Part shown: positions 1-10,744 of the stretch, in pieces | How positions within the stretch are numbered: position 1 is the first letter of the stretch | Layout of the letters: each line of letters starts with the position of its first letter | NCBI GenBank assembly: GCA_048013815.1 | Contig: CM106585.1 | Coordinates: 4,216,001-4,280,000 of the forward strand | Length of the DNA: 64,000 nt | Direction: 5' to 3' | DNA from: Setoptus koraiensis | Taxonomy: Eukaryota; Arthropoda | Program-made: the position numbers and the translations under genes | Notes under the pieces: generated by a model | Told to the model about the DNA's origin: nothing | The model's database searches: none | Seen by the model: the letters and a program-made list of their open reading frames with translations, nothing else

Positions 1-23
1 ACCTGTCCGCCTGTTCACCTGAG

Positions 24-78
24 TTGTGGTCACTCTGGCTGCTGTGGTCACTCTGGCTGCTGTGGTCACTCTGGTGGT
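24..78. repeat. 18-bp tandem repeat, about three copies
   Basis: The unit TGTGGTCACTCTGGCTGC is repeated with almost no change from about 24 to 78 and then decays into a TGGTTGCAGTGG repeat up to about 100. Confidence 0.85.
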
Positions 79-271
79 TGCAGTGGTGGTTGCAGTGGCC
101 GTGTTGTGGCGACACTGCTAAACTGATGCCACAACAACTGACGGCCGAGTAACGGCTCAACTGGCCGCTCGGCCGACGGCTGACCGCTGGACGCACGGCA
201 GCTGGCTCAATTGGCCGCTGCTGTGCGCAAATATCTTACTTATATCCATGAGCTCATACACAACGTCGGCG

Positions 272-295
272 TTACGTAATGTCGGCGTTACGTAA
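272..295. promoter_or_regulatory. Paired TTACGTAA palindromes (candidate PAR-bZIP/E4BP4-type sites)
   Basis: Two exact TTACGTAA octamers lie at 272-279 and 288-295, 16 bp apart, each preceded by CG. TTACGTAA is the palindromic consensus of PAR-bZIP and E4BP4/Vrille-type factors. Occupancy is inference; the sequence match is exact. Confidence 0.45.
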
Positions 296-871
296 CGTTA
301 TGCATACGCCAACGTTATGTGACGACGACGTTGTGCTCAGGCCGACATTGCGCATGCATTGCACAGTAAATATTACATAAGTGGCGACAATATATAATAA
401 TAATATGGTTATCATTAGTATAACGCATGTATAACCAAATAACTGTCACCTGTCCCTTGGCTTGGCCCTAGCGGACAGGTGAGCCAGCGCAGTGCATGAG
501 CAGTGGCCAGCGCATGACAGCAATGGCACATTGAGCGGCGGTTGACAGCGGCAACTGTGACAGTTGACAGTGACAGCAAATAATAATCCGCATCCATAAT
601 GGCGAAATTATTCAACGTTGAGCGCGCCATTGTCGACCTCTCATTACTCTTGCATAATTATCCTTTGTTTAACCTTGTCTGCGACAACTGGCCGCTGGAT
701 GCTGCCAGCCATACGCATACTCGCCGCTGAGAGGCCGCCAGTGTGTACGCGAAGTGTCAGTTGGTCACTTGCAAAATTTGCCCAGTTTCTTGTGCGAAAT
801 CTCTCAATTCTCGCACTGGGCAAACTTTACATTTTTATTTTTATTTGCATTTATATTTGTATTTATATTTG

Positions 872-912
872 TGTCTATATTTGTGTCTATATTTGTGTTT
901 ATATTTACATCT
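872..912. repeat. 12-bp tandem repeat (TATATTTGTGTC)
   Basis: AT-rich 12-bp units based on TATATTTGTGTC run head to tail. They produce the repetitive Tyr/Ile/Leu frames seen here, which are not treated as genes. Confidence 0.75.
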
Positions 913-1487
913 AAGCGAGCGCAACACAGCAGGCCAACGGGCAGCATAACTGGACAAGTGGGCGCCTCTCAACATACGCTGCTGTTATTATTTTTATTAA
1001 TATTATTAATATTTTTCAAACCGGCCGGCCGTCACAATGTTGTCCGGTTGCGTTGTGCTGTCCGGTTGCGCTCGGTCGTAATCGCTGTTGGGCGCACTGT
1101 CTGGCGTGCCAGAGATGGCCTCATTGCGAGCTCATTGCACAGCAGCGGCAGCAGCAATCAACAACAAACAATAATCATACAATAATAAAAAGACAACAAG
1201 TGGGTGAGCTTAATTATTGCGTAATATCACGATACATTCGTTGCATCATGTGTCAGGCATGATGGATGCGTTGCGTCGGATGCTCCCAATTAGCGCCGGC
1301 TAATACACACACACATGGCGCATTTGGAGGCTCATTTTTGAGCATTCTCGGCCATTTTCGGGCATTTTTGAGCGTTTTTGAGCGCTTCTCGGATGCCTCT
1401 GACAGTGTCTTGTGAGTGTCTCTCACTCGAACACTTTGAGCGGCCGCAAACGTCGCCCGCTCGACACTCCGAGGCGACTAGTAACCC

Positions 1488-1516
1488 TTACGTAATGACC
1501 AGTAACCCTTACGTAA
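1488..1516. promoter_or_regulatory. Second pair of TTACGTAA palindromes
   Basis: Exact TTACGTAA octamers lie at 1488-1495 and 1509-1516. Both are inside a longer duplicated context (AGTAACCCTTACGTAA), so this pair arose by a local 21-bp duplication. Confidence 0.45.
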
Positions 1517-2504
1517 CGCTGTCGCATGACAATCATGAGCAGCAGTCATGAAATGCACAGTTATTGCGGGCGCAACTGGAGTTATGAATGAGCTCATAAA
1601 CAAAATAGTATCGCCTGTCACGTGAAAAGTGTTTGCTGTGTCGCAGGCCGGCCATTGTTGGTGTCGCTAGTGTCGTCTGGGCCACTTCCGCTCGCCCGTC
1701 CGCTGGCCCGTCAAAAGAGTGTTGCGTCAGAGGCTGCCAGCGACAAACAACCGATGACGCATTTATTTATGTGTGATATTTATCACAGTGGCGCTCATTG
1801 TCGTTGCGATGCGACCGCAACAACAACAGCCACAACAACAGCCACAACAACAGCGACAACAACAGCCACAACAACAGCGACATCAACAGCAATCTCGAAA
1901 AACGTTTTTACACTTTTGCATTTGGACTTTTTATTTGGATTTTTGGATTTTGAGGCCAAGTGATGACGAGGACAGTGTGTGCGAGTATCAAGGTAGCGGG
2001 CGCAATTAAATTGCGCATCGCGATCGCCATTGGTTGTTGGCCGCTGTCATTGATGCTAACGGGCAACTTGTAACCGATATAAGCGAGCACAAGCGAACAT
2101 AAGCAGATTAGCAAACAATAATGGGGCTTAGCGTGCGTAATAATGCGGCCAACAGCAGCCGGCCACAAAAGCAGTAGCAGCGACACAAACAAACACAGCC
2201 GGCGAGACAGAGATTTACAGTTATCTTGTTTATCTCTGGCATTGTGGCCTTGGTCTTGCCAGCGAACGGGCCGGCGAGTCGGCCGGCCGGTCGGTCGGCG
2301 AGTCGGCCCGATGGTCGGTCAGCGCATCGGCCAGCCCGGCAGAAGCCAGCGGACGGCCCGAGGAGAAGCCGGCGCTGAGCGTGGCGGCCACAATGCGTGT
2401 GCGGATAACAGTGAGCGGCTATTATGAGTAATATGATTAATCATATCATGGCAGCCTGTCAGCACAATGAATCACAATATCAACACGGCTCGTACGGCTC
2501 ACAT

Positions 2505-2560
2505 ATCTCGCATATCTCACAAGTCTCGCATATCTCACAAGTCTCGCATATCGCATATAT
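2505..2560. repeat. 18-bp tandem repeat (GCATATCTCACAAGTCTC)
   Basis: Two to three copies of an 18-bp unit built on CATATCTC and AAGTCTC, followed from about 2575 to 2695 by an irregular array of CGAGAC/GACGAG words. Confidence 0.7.
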
Positions 2561-3217
2561 ATTCATATCGGCCGGCTCACGAGACCCACGAGACTCGCCA
2601 GACTGGCCAGAGTCGCGAGACGCCAAGCGACGAGACGAGGCGCAATGAGACGAGATGCGACGAGGCGCCAAGCGATGAGACGAGCGACTATAATTGCGAA
2701 CAGATTGTTGCGTAACAGTGAGCACCAACTGAATAACTGGTCAAGTGGAGTGAATTACCGTTGCTCGACGGCGCTCAATGGTGCTGTGTGGCGTTCAATG
2801 GCGCTCTGTGCCGCTCAATGGTGGACAACAACAAACAACTTGTTCCAATGATTATCCCATTTTTATATTTATATTTCTTTCTTTGCCTCTTAACGATTTT
2901 ATGCTCTTTATTATTATTATTATGGTCTCGTTCGTTTGCAACAACAACAGCAACAACAACAGCAACAACGACAACATAACAGCTGCAGGCGATCATTGCA
3001 TATACTCACACAATTTATCTCTCAACACTGTGCTGGCATGGTATAGATAACGGCGGATAATGGCGAGTAATGTGTGCGTAGACTATTTATTTGTAGCCCA
3101 TTGGCGTCGATGAATGAATGGTCCGTGAATAGGCTGACCATGATACGCTCATGACGCAACATGGTGAATTTTCATGAGTGTTGGCCGGTTGGTGAATAGC
3201 GTCAGACAACGACGACG

Positions 3218-3255
3218 CCAACACAACAGTAACGGCCAACACAACAGTAACGGTC
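3218..3255. repeat. 18-bp direct duplication (CCAACACAACAGTAACGG)
   Basis: Two head-to-tail copies of an 18-bp unit differing at most at the ends, inside otherwise non-repetitive sequence. Confidence 0.75.
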
Positions 3256-3625
3256 AACGGGTAACATATGGCCAAACGATGATGATTAAACGAGCATTAA
3301 TCAGGTGAGATATGATTCGCATCATGAGCAGCGGCGGCAACAACTTGCCAGCAACTGCTATAATATCAGCTGACCGACTGACCAATTGGCAGCAGTTAAT
3401 CACTCAAACTATTAACTTGATCATTTGCTAACCTATTATCGCCTGCTCATCGTCGTCATGATGCCATCATCTGACCGTTTGCTGCCGCTCGCTTGTTGGC
3501 AGCAACTTGGTGCTCACAAGCAACTTGTTGCCTCTGCATGTTGCCGTTGGTGGCGTCGTTGGTGCCGTCGTTGGCGCCGTCGGTGTTGCCGGCAACTCGT
3601 GATGACCGAGCCATACGTTGCACGG

Positions 3626-3633
3626 TTACGTAA
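3626..3633. promoter_or_regulatory. TTACGTAA palindrome
   Basis: Exact octamer; further exact copies follow at 3719-3726 and 3924-3931, giving three within about 300 bp. Confidence 0.4.
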
Positions 3634-3718
3634 TGCCGGCCTGTGCCACACCGATGCCGGCATGCATGTCCAGTCAATAGCGAGCGACTGGATTGGGCGC
3701 TGCAGCCGACGGACGCCG

Positions 3719-3726
3719 TTACGTAA
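3719..3726. promoter_or_regulatory. TTACGTAA palindrome
   Basis: Exact octamer, middle member of the 3.6-3.9 kb group of three. Confidence 0.4.
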
Positions 3727-3923
3727 TTTGTTGGCCGCTGTTGTTGTTGTTGTTGGACAGAGTAAATGTGAGCTAATATAAACAGTCTTGTGACTGGCAG
3801 TTGTAACAGGTGGCTGTTGCGGCTGTCACAGCGATGGGAGACACACAAACAAGGCGAGCAAGGGCGACAGGCGACGATATGCGCCAAATAATTTATATCT
3901 CGCATTTATATCTAACTAAGTGC

Positions 3924-3931
3924 TTACGTAA
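3924..3931. promoter_or_regulatory. TTACGTAA palindrome
   Basis: Exact octamer, last member of the 3.6-3.9 kb group; it extends to a ten-base palindrome CTTACGTAAG. Confidence 0.4.
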
Positions 3932-3980
3932 GATTGTCCCTGTTGCTGAGTCAGCGTGCACTGTCAGCGTAGACGCGCCG

Positions 3981-4018
3981 AGATAGCGTCACCTTGATTA
4001 AAAAAGGTGATGCTACCT
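3981..4018. repeat. 15-bp-stem inverted repeat with 8-nt A-rich loop
   Basis: Left arm 3981-3995 (AGATAGCGTCACCTT) and right arm 4004-4018 pair at 13 of 15 positions around the loop GATTAAAA. I see no flanking gene for which it would be a terminator. Confidence 0.75.
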
Positions 4019-4571
4019 GGCCCAGCTACGGCCGTCAGCTGACCATTATGAGCTGATGATTCGCCTGTGTGAGATGGTGCAAGATTCGGCATGAGCACAG
4101 GTGAATATTTGCAAAATTTATGCAACCTGTTGCTGCTGCTGCCGACGTTGCTGCTGTTGTTTTGGTGCCAACATGGCTCTGTCAGAGCTCTGTCTGTTGG
4201 CCAGCCCTGACAGTGTCAGGCTGACACTGGCAACGATGGCCGCCGCGCCAGTGATAGCAGCTCAGAGATATAGTTGGCTGGCAACTGATGAATTTAGATG
4301 CTAACAGGTTGTTGTTGGTTGTTAGTGACCACTGATTATACGCACAAACAAAATTTCGGCGCTTCATCACATGGCCGGTCGCTGGCGTTGCGCTGGCCAA
4401 AGTTGCGCTGGCCAAAGTTGCGCAACTTGCGCAACTTGGAAGCCAACGATGGACAGAGAATTTTAAGAAGAAACTTCTTTCTTTCTTTTAAATAGTCGCT
4501 GTGTGTTGCTCATGGGCGAACTTCAAATTCTCTCGGCGCATCCACGCAGTTACACACACAGTTACAGGTGA

Positions 4572-4609
4572 AGAATCAACAACGGCAACAGGTTGTCGTT
4601 GTTGATTCT
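4572..4609. repeat. 38-bp near-perfect palindrome
   Basis: Left arm 4572-4589 (AGAATCAACAACGGCAAC) and right arm 4592-4609 are reverse complements except for one position, which would be a G-U wobble in RNA. Only two bases (AG) separate them. The arms are partly CAA/TTG-like but are not pure microsatellite. Confidence 0.85.
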
Positions 4610-5585
4610 GTTTAAGTTGCCGTGGCAGCTCCGCCAGAATCGGCTCACATCCAGCTCATCAGACGACTCAGGCTCACGGCGCGCAGCTCACAGCTCACGG
4701 CGAGCTCACGGCGGAGAGAGAGAGAGAAATTTAAATTATAACTAATATAACTCGCTCATTATTCGCCCGGCCCGGCCCACCGCTGCCCGTCGTTGGCGGG
4801 CCGGGTATCGCCAGGGATGCCCGTCGTCGGCCGGGTATCTTATCGTGTGTTTAGGTATATCGTTGTGCCAGCTAACGGTCCTGACAAGCTTCTGACAAGC
4901 TTGTGTCGCGCGCAATCCGAGGCGACCGGGTAGCTTTGTTAGCGGCGCTCTGTTGGCTTTGCGGGCAAGCGGGCGAGCTAGCCGGGTTCGTGCGTCAGTT
5001 GGAGTTGTTGTTGCAACTGAAGACTTTCTCGCCAACGAGTTACCTCAACAGGTTACTGCCGCTAACAACGAACCAAATGAATAATATAAAGATGATGAAG
5101 AAAAAGAAGATGCTCATCATGATCGTGCCGCTGCCACTAGTTGAGTTTGGTGTGCCCTAAATTGCAAAGTTCACAGTTTCACCTGAGTCACCTCTATCTC
5201 AAGGCGTCCACATTTGCTATTTACCGCTGCCACTACCGCCACCAGCACTCGCTCCAAAGAAGCTGGCGCTAATCTCTCGTCGAAGCTTCGCTCGAAGCTC
5301 GGCCGGCTCGCTGGCTGGCTGGCTGGCTTGCCTCTATCGCTTCTCAGCCGGCCGAGACTCGGCGAGCTGTGCGCCGGCGACTCTCGGCCGGCTGAGCCGA
5401 CCATGATGCTCGCCGATTTACATTATATTGTTCATGTTAGCGGATGATGCAAGCTGCAACTGAAGCTGCTTCGCTCAATGAGCGAACGCCGACAGAATGA
5501 ATGAATGGCTAACAACAACAACAACAACAACGACAGCAACGGCAACTGCCTCGGCCAGCAACAAGAAAAAATAAATGTTTGCTTA

Positions 5586-5593
5586 TTACGTAA
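5586..5593. promoter_or_regulatory. TTACGTAA palindrome (extended)
   Basis: Exact octamer inside the longer palindrome ATTACGTAAT, which itself sits in TATTACGTAATATT. Confidence 0.4.
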
Positions 5594-7331
5594 TATTAAC
5601 CTAAATCGTGACTTGATCGTAACTTTTAATGCACTCATTTTATAGAAAAGAGCACTTGCAGTAACAGTTATAGCGGCGCCAACAACAACATGGCCATAAT
5701 AAGCGAAGGGCTCTCTCTCTCTCTCTCTCGCGCGCTCTGTATCTCGTCTCGTCTCGTTTCTGGGGAAATCTTGTCCGCTGCTTGTTTGCCGCTAATTCAA
5801 CAACAGCAACAACAGCAACAACGACAACGACAACAGCGGCAACGTCGGCCGATAGTCAACTGTCATTGGGACTGGTGGCATTGGCCAAAAGTGTGCGCCC
5901 AAATATGAGCCGCCGATATGCGTAAATAAATGAGCGTCATCATTGTCATCGACCGGTGCCATACCTGCCGCACCCGGCACATGACGGCCGTGATGTCGCT
6001 GGCGCGGGCCCACCGGTCAGCTGTGGCCCGCCGGTCAGCTGTGGCCGGCGACAGCGTCACAATCAGCTGCTTTGCGATCAGCTGGTGAGCAGCAGCAAAC
6101 TGTCAGTGGTTGCCAACTGTCATGACAGTTGATCTTGCCATGAGACACTTGACTCATTCGGCGTGCCATAGTGCACACAGGGCAACACGACGGTATACGC
6201 TAGACGGCGCAACTTGTTTTAAATTGTTCGTTGCGCAACTGGTCTGTTGATTAGTGTGTCGCAACAGATTGTTATCTTTGCAGTGCCGGGTCGCGCAATG
6301 TCAATTCGATAGGAGCCACCAATCAACTAACAAAACTAACTGTGCAATAAGATCTGACTGACAGACTTGATACACACTTGCTAGCTGCAAATCAACTAAA
6401 TCAATTGCCAACCTGGATAAATAGCGTTCCAAGCCACACACCAGAAACAAACAACAAGCTCTTTAGCGTGCCTAATGAGCCCAATTGAAACACTTAATGG
6501 CGACTGGTGGTGCAATCAATGCCATTCTCACCGACAACCCACGACGGACGAGCGACGACCGACAACCGCTGACCGTGCTGCCTTGCCAACTGCAGCGCCG
6601 CCAGCACTAACCAACTTTATTAAGCTCGCTAACTAATTAACTTAAACTCTCTCAACACAATTCAATGATAATAATATAATTTGTTTGATTGACGCCAGTT
6701 GCCGGGATCATATCAGCTAACCGCTGGCTGGTCTTGTTTAGATAATTCCGTTTTTGTTGTTATTGTTGTTGTTTCTTTTGGTGGTGGCTCGTTTTATTTG
6801 ATCACACACTTGCACTGTTGTCGATATAATTGATACTACCAACTGATAGTGGCTGAATCACAAATACGATTGGCGCATTATCGCGCCAAATTGTATTTTG
6901 CACTAGCACAAGTGTTGCCAGTCACTTTGTCCGGCTGCCGGGCTCGCCAGGCTGACCGATTGTGCGGTTTGGGGCCAATGTAGAGCCGAGCAACAAACAA
7001 ATTATGGCAAATGAAGGCAGACGGGCAAACAAGGAAATTGCGCCTGTCGTCTTACCCTGTCCGACACACAAACAAAAGCCCTATGACAGTGGCACTAAGT
7101 GAAATTAAAATTACACCATTAGTGCATTATTGCATTTGATTATCGACAAGATAGACAGCAGAAACTATCTGATCTCTTCTCTAGGTCGTTCTAGGTTGCT
7201 ACTTGGGATTAGCAACAATTATACAGGCTAATGATGGCCTGAGTGATTTCCAACAATATCTATACTGCGCAACTGGCAACTGCAACCACATCTAATGTAT
7301 ATTTGGGTGCAAATGAGATAGACACTGGTGC

Positions 7332-8563
7332 GATAAACCCAATACCGTTGGTAGATGCGGCATTCACAGACCTAAGAGACGTCAACTGTACAGATAATCT
7401 GCATGACTTCGCAGTTGAAGTTGTGGTCACCTTATCTCAATTATGTGAGGAGACATCAAAACATCAGAAGCACCTCATGGATTACTTAGTCGATCAAGTT
7501 TTCACCCTTGAGGAAGCTTACCTCCGATCTGTTGCTAACGAGGAGAGCGCCAAATCAAGTAATTATACCAAAGTATTTACAGATGTTGCCGAAACAGCAT
7601 GTCCATCTCTAGTTTCCACTGATGATATATTGATGCACAAAAACTTCAAGCTCGTGGAGTTATTGTTGAAATGCCTAGAACATTACGATTTTGAAGTAGT
7701 GGAGGTAACTTTCGGATTCTGGTGGAGATTTGTTGAAGAAATACAGAGTAGTAGTAACAGTTCCAAGAATCCACAATTTGAAGATGCGATCAATAAATTA
7801 ATAATGGCTCTCATCAAGTTGTGCCAATGCGATCCAGATTCAGATACGGTCATAACAACAGAATTAGATCTGGACAGTTTTAGATGTAAAACTATGAATT
7901 TAATCAAGCATGCTCTATTTCTGAGATCTTTGGAGATGAAGAAGCCGCTAGAGAATCTTTGAGGTGTTGTGCAGCTATATCTCAATCAATTGTTGATTCT
8001 AGCGTCAGAGATCAGTTTCTATGTCAAATCATCAGACCTAATCTGGCTGCACTGCTACAAACGCTTAATCTTCAGCCATCTGATAACATGAAATATGATG
8101 AAGAACTTCCATCCAAGTATCTCGATAGGTTAGCCAATTTGTTTAGAGAATTGGACCTCCCTCACCATGATGGAGTTGGGCTGTCAATGAAAAATTACCC
8201 AGAGACTATTGATGACATGATGCGGCTCTTCAACAGATTCATTGAGAAGTGCCCTGAAGAATTTGTAGCTTGTCAAGCAATCCAATCAATCATCGAATTG
8301 AGCATATCATCTATCAGACTAGATCACCGAGATGCTAATCAAACTCTGGTAAAATTTTTGGTCCATTTCATCGAGCTGGGGCTCCCAGATAAGAGTTTGG
8401 CTCAGATTCGTGATGCCATTACATCACATTTGGGAGCTCGACTAGTTGATGCTGTGATAAAGGCATGCCTGTTCGATTTACCAACTCATTTTATTACTGA
8501 TGAAGCTGATATTTTGTATTTATTATTGCAATACGATAGAAATCTCTTTATATCTTGGATCGA
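7332..8563 (+). pseudogene. Partial, internally deleted inverted copy of transportin-3
   Basis: The sequence matches three blocks of the transportin-3 gene at 10745-13831, but on the opposite strand. The blocks correspond to parent residues of about 283-476, 649-729 and 852-979. The two segments between them, about 170 and 120 residues, are cleanly missing. The N-terminal importin-beta domain and the last 50 residues are also absent. The first junction (near 7922) throws the second block out of frame, so the copy reads as two overlapping open frames (to 7962 and from 7959). Block sequences are almost identical to the parent; long stretches show no base change, and one seen difference is Asn to Gln near 8058. 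That implies a recent duplication. The copy lacks a convincing start codon and cannot encode a working importin. An assembly artefact is possible but less likely, because the deletions are specific. Confidence 0.9.
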
Positions 8564-8668
8564 GACGACGAAATTTTTAACTGATCGACTAAACTCTGAC
8601 TAACACTCTGACGAAACTTGGACGAAATTTGAAAATTGGTGCACGAACAGGTGGAGAAAAGCGCTTAC

Positions 8669-8882
8669 CTTCATTTGAGCTGATGTCGCGTTCAACTCGT
8701 CGCAAACTGTCCGACGTTGATGCTGACATCCTGTCACGCAAGGGCTGATAGTTGTTAATGTCGATGATGCGAACTGGTTGCTGTTGATCACATTTATACA
8801 ATTGAACTGTGTCACCCAATATCAATAATAGGGCTAATAGAAGGCATGCTGTTGAGCCGGTAGCCCAATGCCGGGCTGCCAT
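8669..8882 (-). CDS. First coding exon of an unidentified secreted protein (partial)
   Basis: Reading leftward from the ATG at 8882, the product starts MAARHWATGSTA and continues with a Leu-rich hydrophobic core ending near Gly-Asp-Thr-Val-Gln, a typical cleavable signal peptide. A polar stretch follows with one Cys and an Arg-Arg pair. At 8669/8668 the frame meets a strong splice donor (G|GTAAGC) in phase 1, so the visible open frame beyond it is probably intron. Upstream in-frame ATGs at 8912 and 8948 exist; the third is chosen because it sits directly before the signal peptide. The next exon was not found. It would lie leftward, so the transportin-3 pseudogene would sit inside this gene's intron in antisense. 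A neuropeptide or other small ligand precursor is possible, but no diagnostic motif is visible. Confidence 0.5.
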
Positions 8883-8948
8883 TTGATATGATGATCTGAA
8901 CAAATTTATCATTCTGAATTGGTACGATGTTCTTCTTGACAACTTCAT

Positions 8949-10016
8949 GATGGAGCTCTTGGTAGAGCTAGTTGAATATGATTTGAATTTATTTTTGATT
9001 GATTTTTATGTTGATTTCGATGAACGGTATGAGTGGACAAATAGGACAAACGAGTGCGTGTAAATGGTGATAGTGGCATAGAATCGATGATAAACATCTC
9101 CTCTTGATGCTGGTGGGCTCTATCTCTTTCTTCTTTTAGTTTCTTTCATTTTCATTATTATTATTAACTTTCATCAATATTGATTGGTTGATTGTTATAG
9201 TTGATTGATTGCACTGGCTATAGTTGCTTCACCGAACTGATTGACCGCTAATTATTTCCGGCGCTACTGGTCACATTTGTTGGTTGGTAACTTTCTTTCG
9301 GTTAGGTGTATTTATTGATTTATTGGTGACAGATATTTCTCTCGTTCCTTGAAATGAAATGAAATTGCATTACATTTCATATATGTGCACACTCTAACCA
9401 AGACAAACCACAAATGACGCTAAGACGGCCAAACAACAAGACGATGAGAAAAGAACACACTCAAGAAGAACTTCTCGCCACTTACAGTTAGCCAGCAATG
9501 TGCGCATGCGCAGTGTCTTAGTAACAGGTGTATTAGGTAACTGTCACTGGCGAGCTTGTCGGTCGGTGTGTTTGACGGCTCACAGATGGGGCCACTAACG
9601 CCATCTTCAAAATGCCCTCGCTTACTCGATGGGTAGGCCACTGTGTATAGCACAGACATGTGGACATGTGCATTTTATGCAATTTTGTAATCACGGTGTT
9701 CCCATTAGAAAATGGTACCATGGACGCATTAATTATGAAAACATGTGGGAGAAAGCGAACATGTGTTTACACTAAATTGTTAAATTAGTGCGCTGGAGAA
9801 GGTTCAGTTTAAATGGGATCTCGTGCGCTCTTTATGAAATATGTCCCGTTGCTCATTGTTTGTAGCATGAGCAGTTTAGTTTTGGCGATTCAAAACAATA
9901 AACATCTCGAGAAGCAAATGATTACTCTTGTTTAACTAGCCTCTCGAGACACTGTCAAACATTTAGTTCTTCAATCATTAGTGGTCATTTGGGCCTGATC
10001 GCTTGTTTGACCAACA
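8949..10016. other. Intergenic, no gene seen
   Basis: AT-rich sequence between the secreted-protein exon (minus) and mRpS24 (plus), which are divergent. I see no conserved reading frame or structured repeat; both promoters should lie here. Confidence 0.5.
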
Positions 10017-10511
10017 ATGATTTTCACAAATATCCTAAGTTCAACATTGACCTCGAGGTGTTTGTTGAACGCCAGAAGGATACACACCACCGCAACTCTG
10101 TATAAGAAGAGGGCAGGTAGAAATAAACCAACTCGCAAGCATGACAAACCTCTTACCTATGAGCAAGCCAATCAGCCCTTCTATATTGGTGTGAGAAAAT
10201 CGTGGAATTCTTGGAATACAAGCGGATTCCCGGGAAGCTTGTGGGCAGCCGAAACAACTCACGAAGATATTCTAATCAGGAAATTTATCCACGGAACATG
10301 GATCAATATGCTAGAATCGGAAGTTATCATTAAACGACGGGCCAATTGTATATTCTTGAGCTATATCATTTGTAGAAACATAAATATACACCAGATCAAT
10401 TTTCTCATAGGCTACACAGAAGAAATTCTCAGTTATTTATTGAAGAGTAACGTTAAAGTTGAACTGCAAACTATTGATAATAAGAAGGAGCTTATTTATA
10501 AATACATATAG
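10017..10511 (+). CDS. mRpS24: Mitochondrial ribosomal protein S24 (uS3m)
   Basis: A 164-residue component of the small subunit of the mitochondrial ribosome. The first 35 or so residues are basic and Ser/Thr/Leu-rich with no acidic residue, as expected of a mitochondrial targeting sequence. The mature part carries family features recalled from metazoan MRPS24: KPLTYEQANQPFYIGVRKSW near residues 43-62, a core around DILIRKFIHGTW, an IIKRRAN motif, FLIGYTEEILSYL, and a C-terminus ending in YKYI. Length matches the family (about 165-170). It is a single exon with the first ATG as start. A polyadenylation signal follows at 10549. It converges on transportin-3, with 233 bp between the stop codons. 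Confidence 0.93.
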   Translation: MIFTNILSSTLTSRCLLNARRIHTTATLYKKRAGRNKPTRKHDKPLTYEQANQPFYIGVRKSWNSWNTSGFPGSLWAAETTHEDILIRKFIHGTWINMLESEVIIKRRANCIFLSYIICRNINIHQINFLIGYTEEILSYLLKSNVKVELQTIDNKKELIYKYI

Positions 10512-10548
10512 AAACAGCGAATGGTGATTAAGATTTCGATATTCACAG

Positions 10549-10554
10549 AATAAA
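10549..10554 (+). terminator. AATAAA poly(A) signal of mRpS24
   Basis: Exact AATAAA 38 bp after the mRpS24 stop codon. Confidence 0.6.
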
Positions 10555-10744
10555 TTAAGCCAACAAATACACTTGTGCATCTTTGGCATTGGTCATGAGC
10601 AAAACTGTGATAGGACATAATCAGTAGTTAGTGTGGAAGTAGTTGGTTCTATATCTGAGTGATTTCAAACGATTTTCTTGGCATGCTTATCTTCTAAGTT
10701 TTTATAATTATGTACAAGTAACAAAGATGATCCATTAAGACACA

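Larger units (their letters stand above)
1..7331. other. Gene desert 1, repeat-rich non-coding sequence
   Basis: No reading frame in this stretch resembles a protein family I know. The frames present are short, overlap on both strands, and are built from CAA/CAG, CT or CG-rich simple repeats. What can be seen is short tandem repeats (18-bp and 12-bp units), CAA/CAG tracts near 1819-1890, 2938-2972, 5515-5545 and 5800-5840, a CT tract near 5708-5728, two strong hairpin-forming palindromes and eight copies of TTACGTAA. The stretch runs up to the transportin-3 pseudogene. It may contain further exons of the secreted-protein gene that starts near 8.9 kb on the minus strand, but I could not identify any. 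Confidence 0.6.

Noticed and set aside
1-640. Possible small secreted-protein frames
   Set aside because: No signal peptide with consistent downstream coding sequence; composition follows local repeats.
7243-8603. A second functional transportin gene
   Set aside because: It lacks both ends and two internal segments, is frameshifted between blocks and has no ATG start; called a pseudogene.
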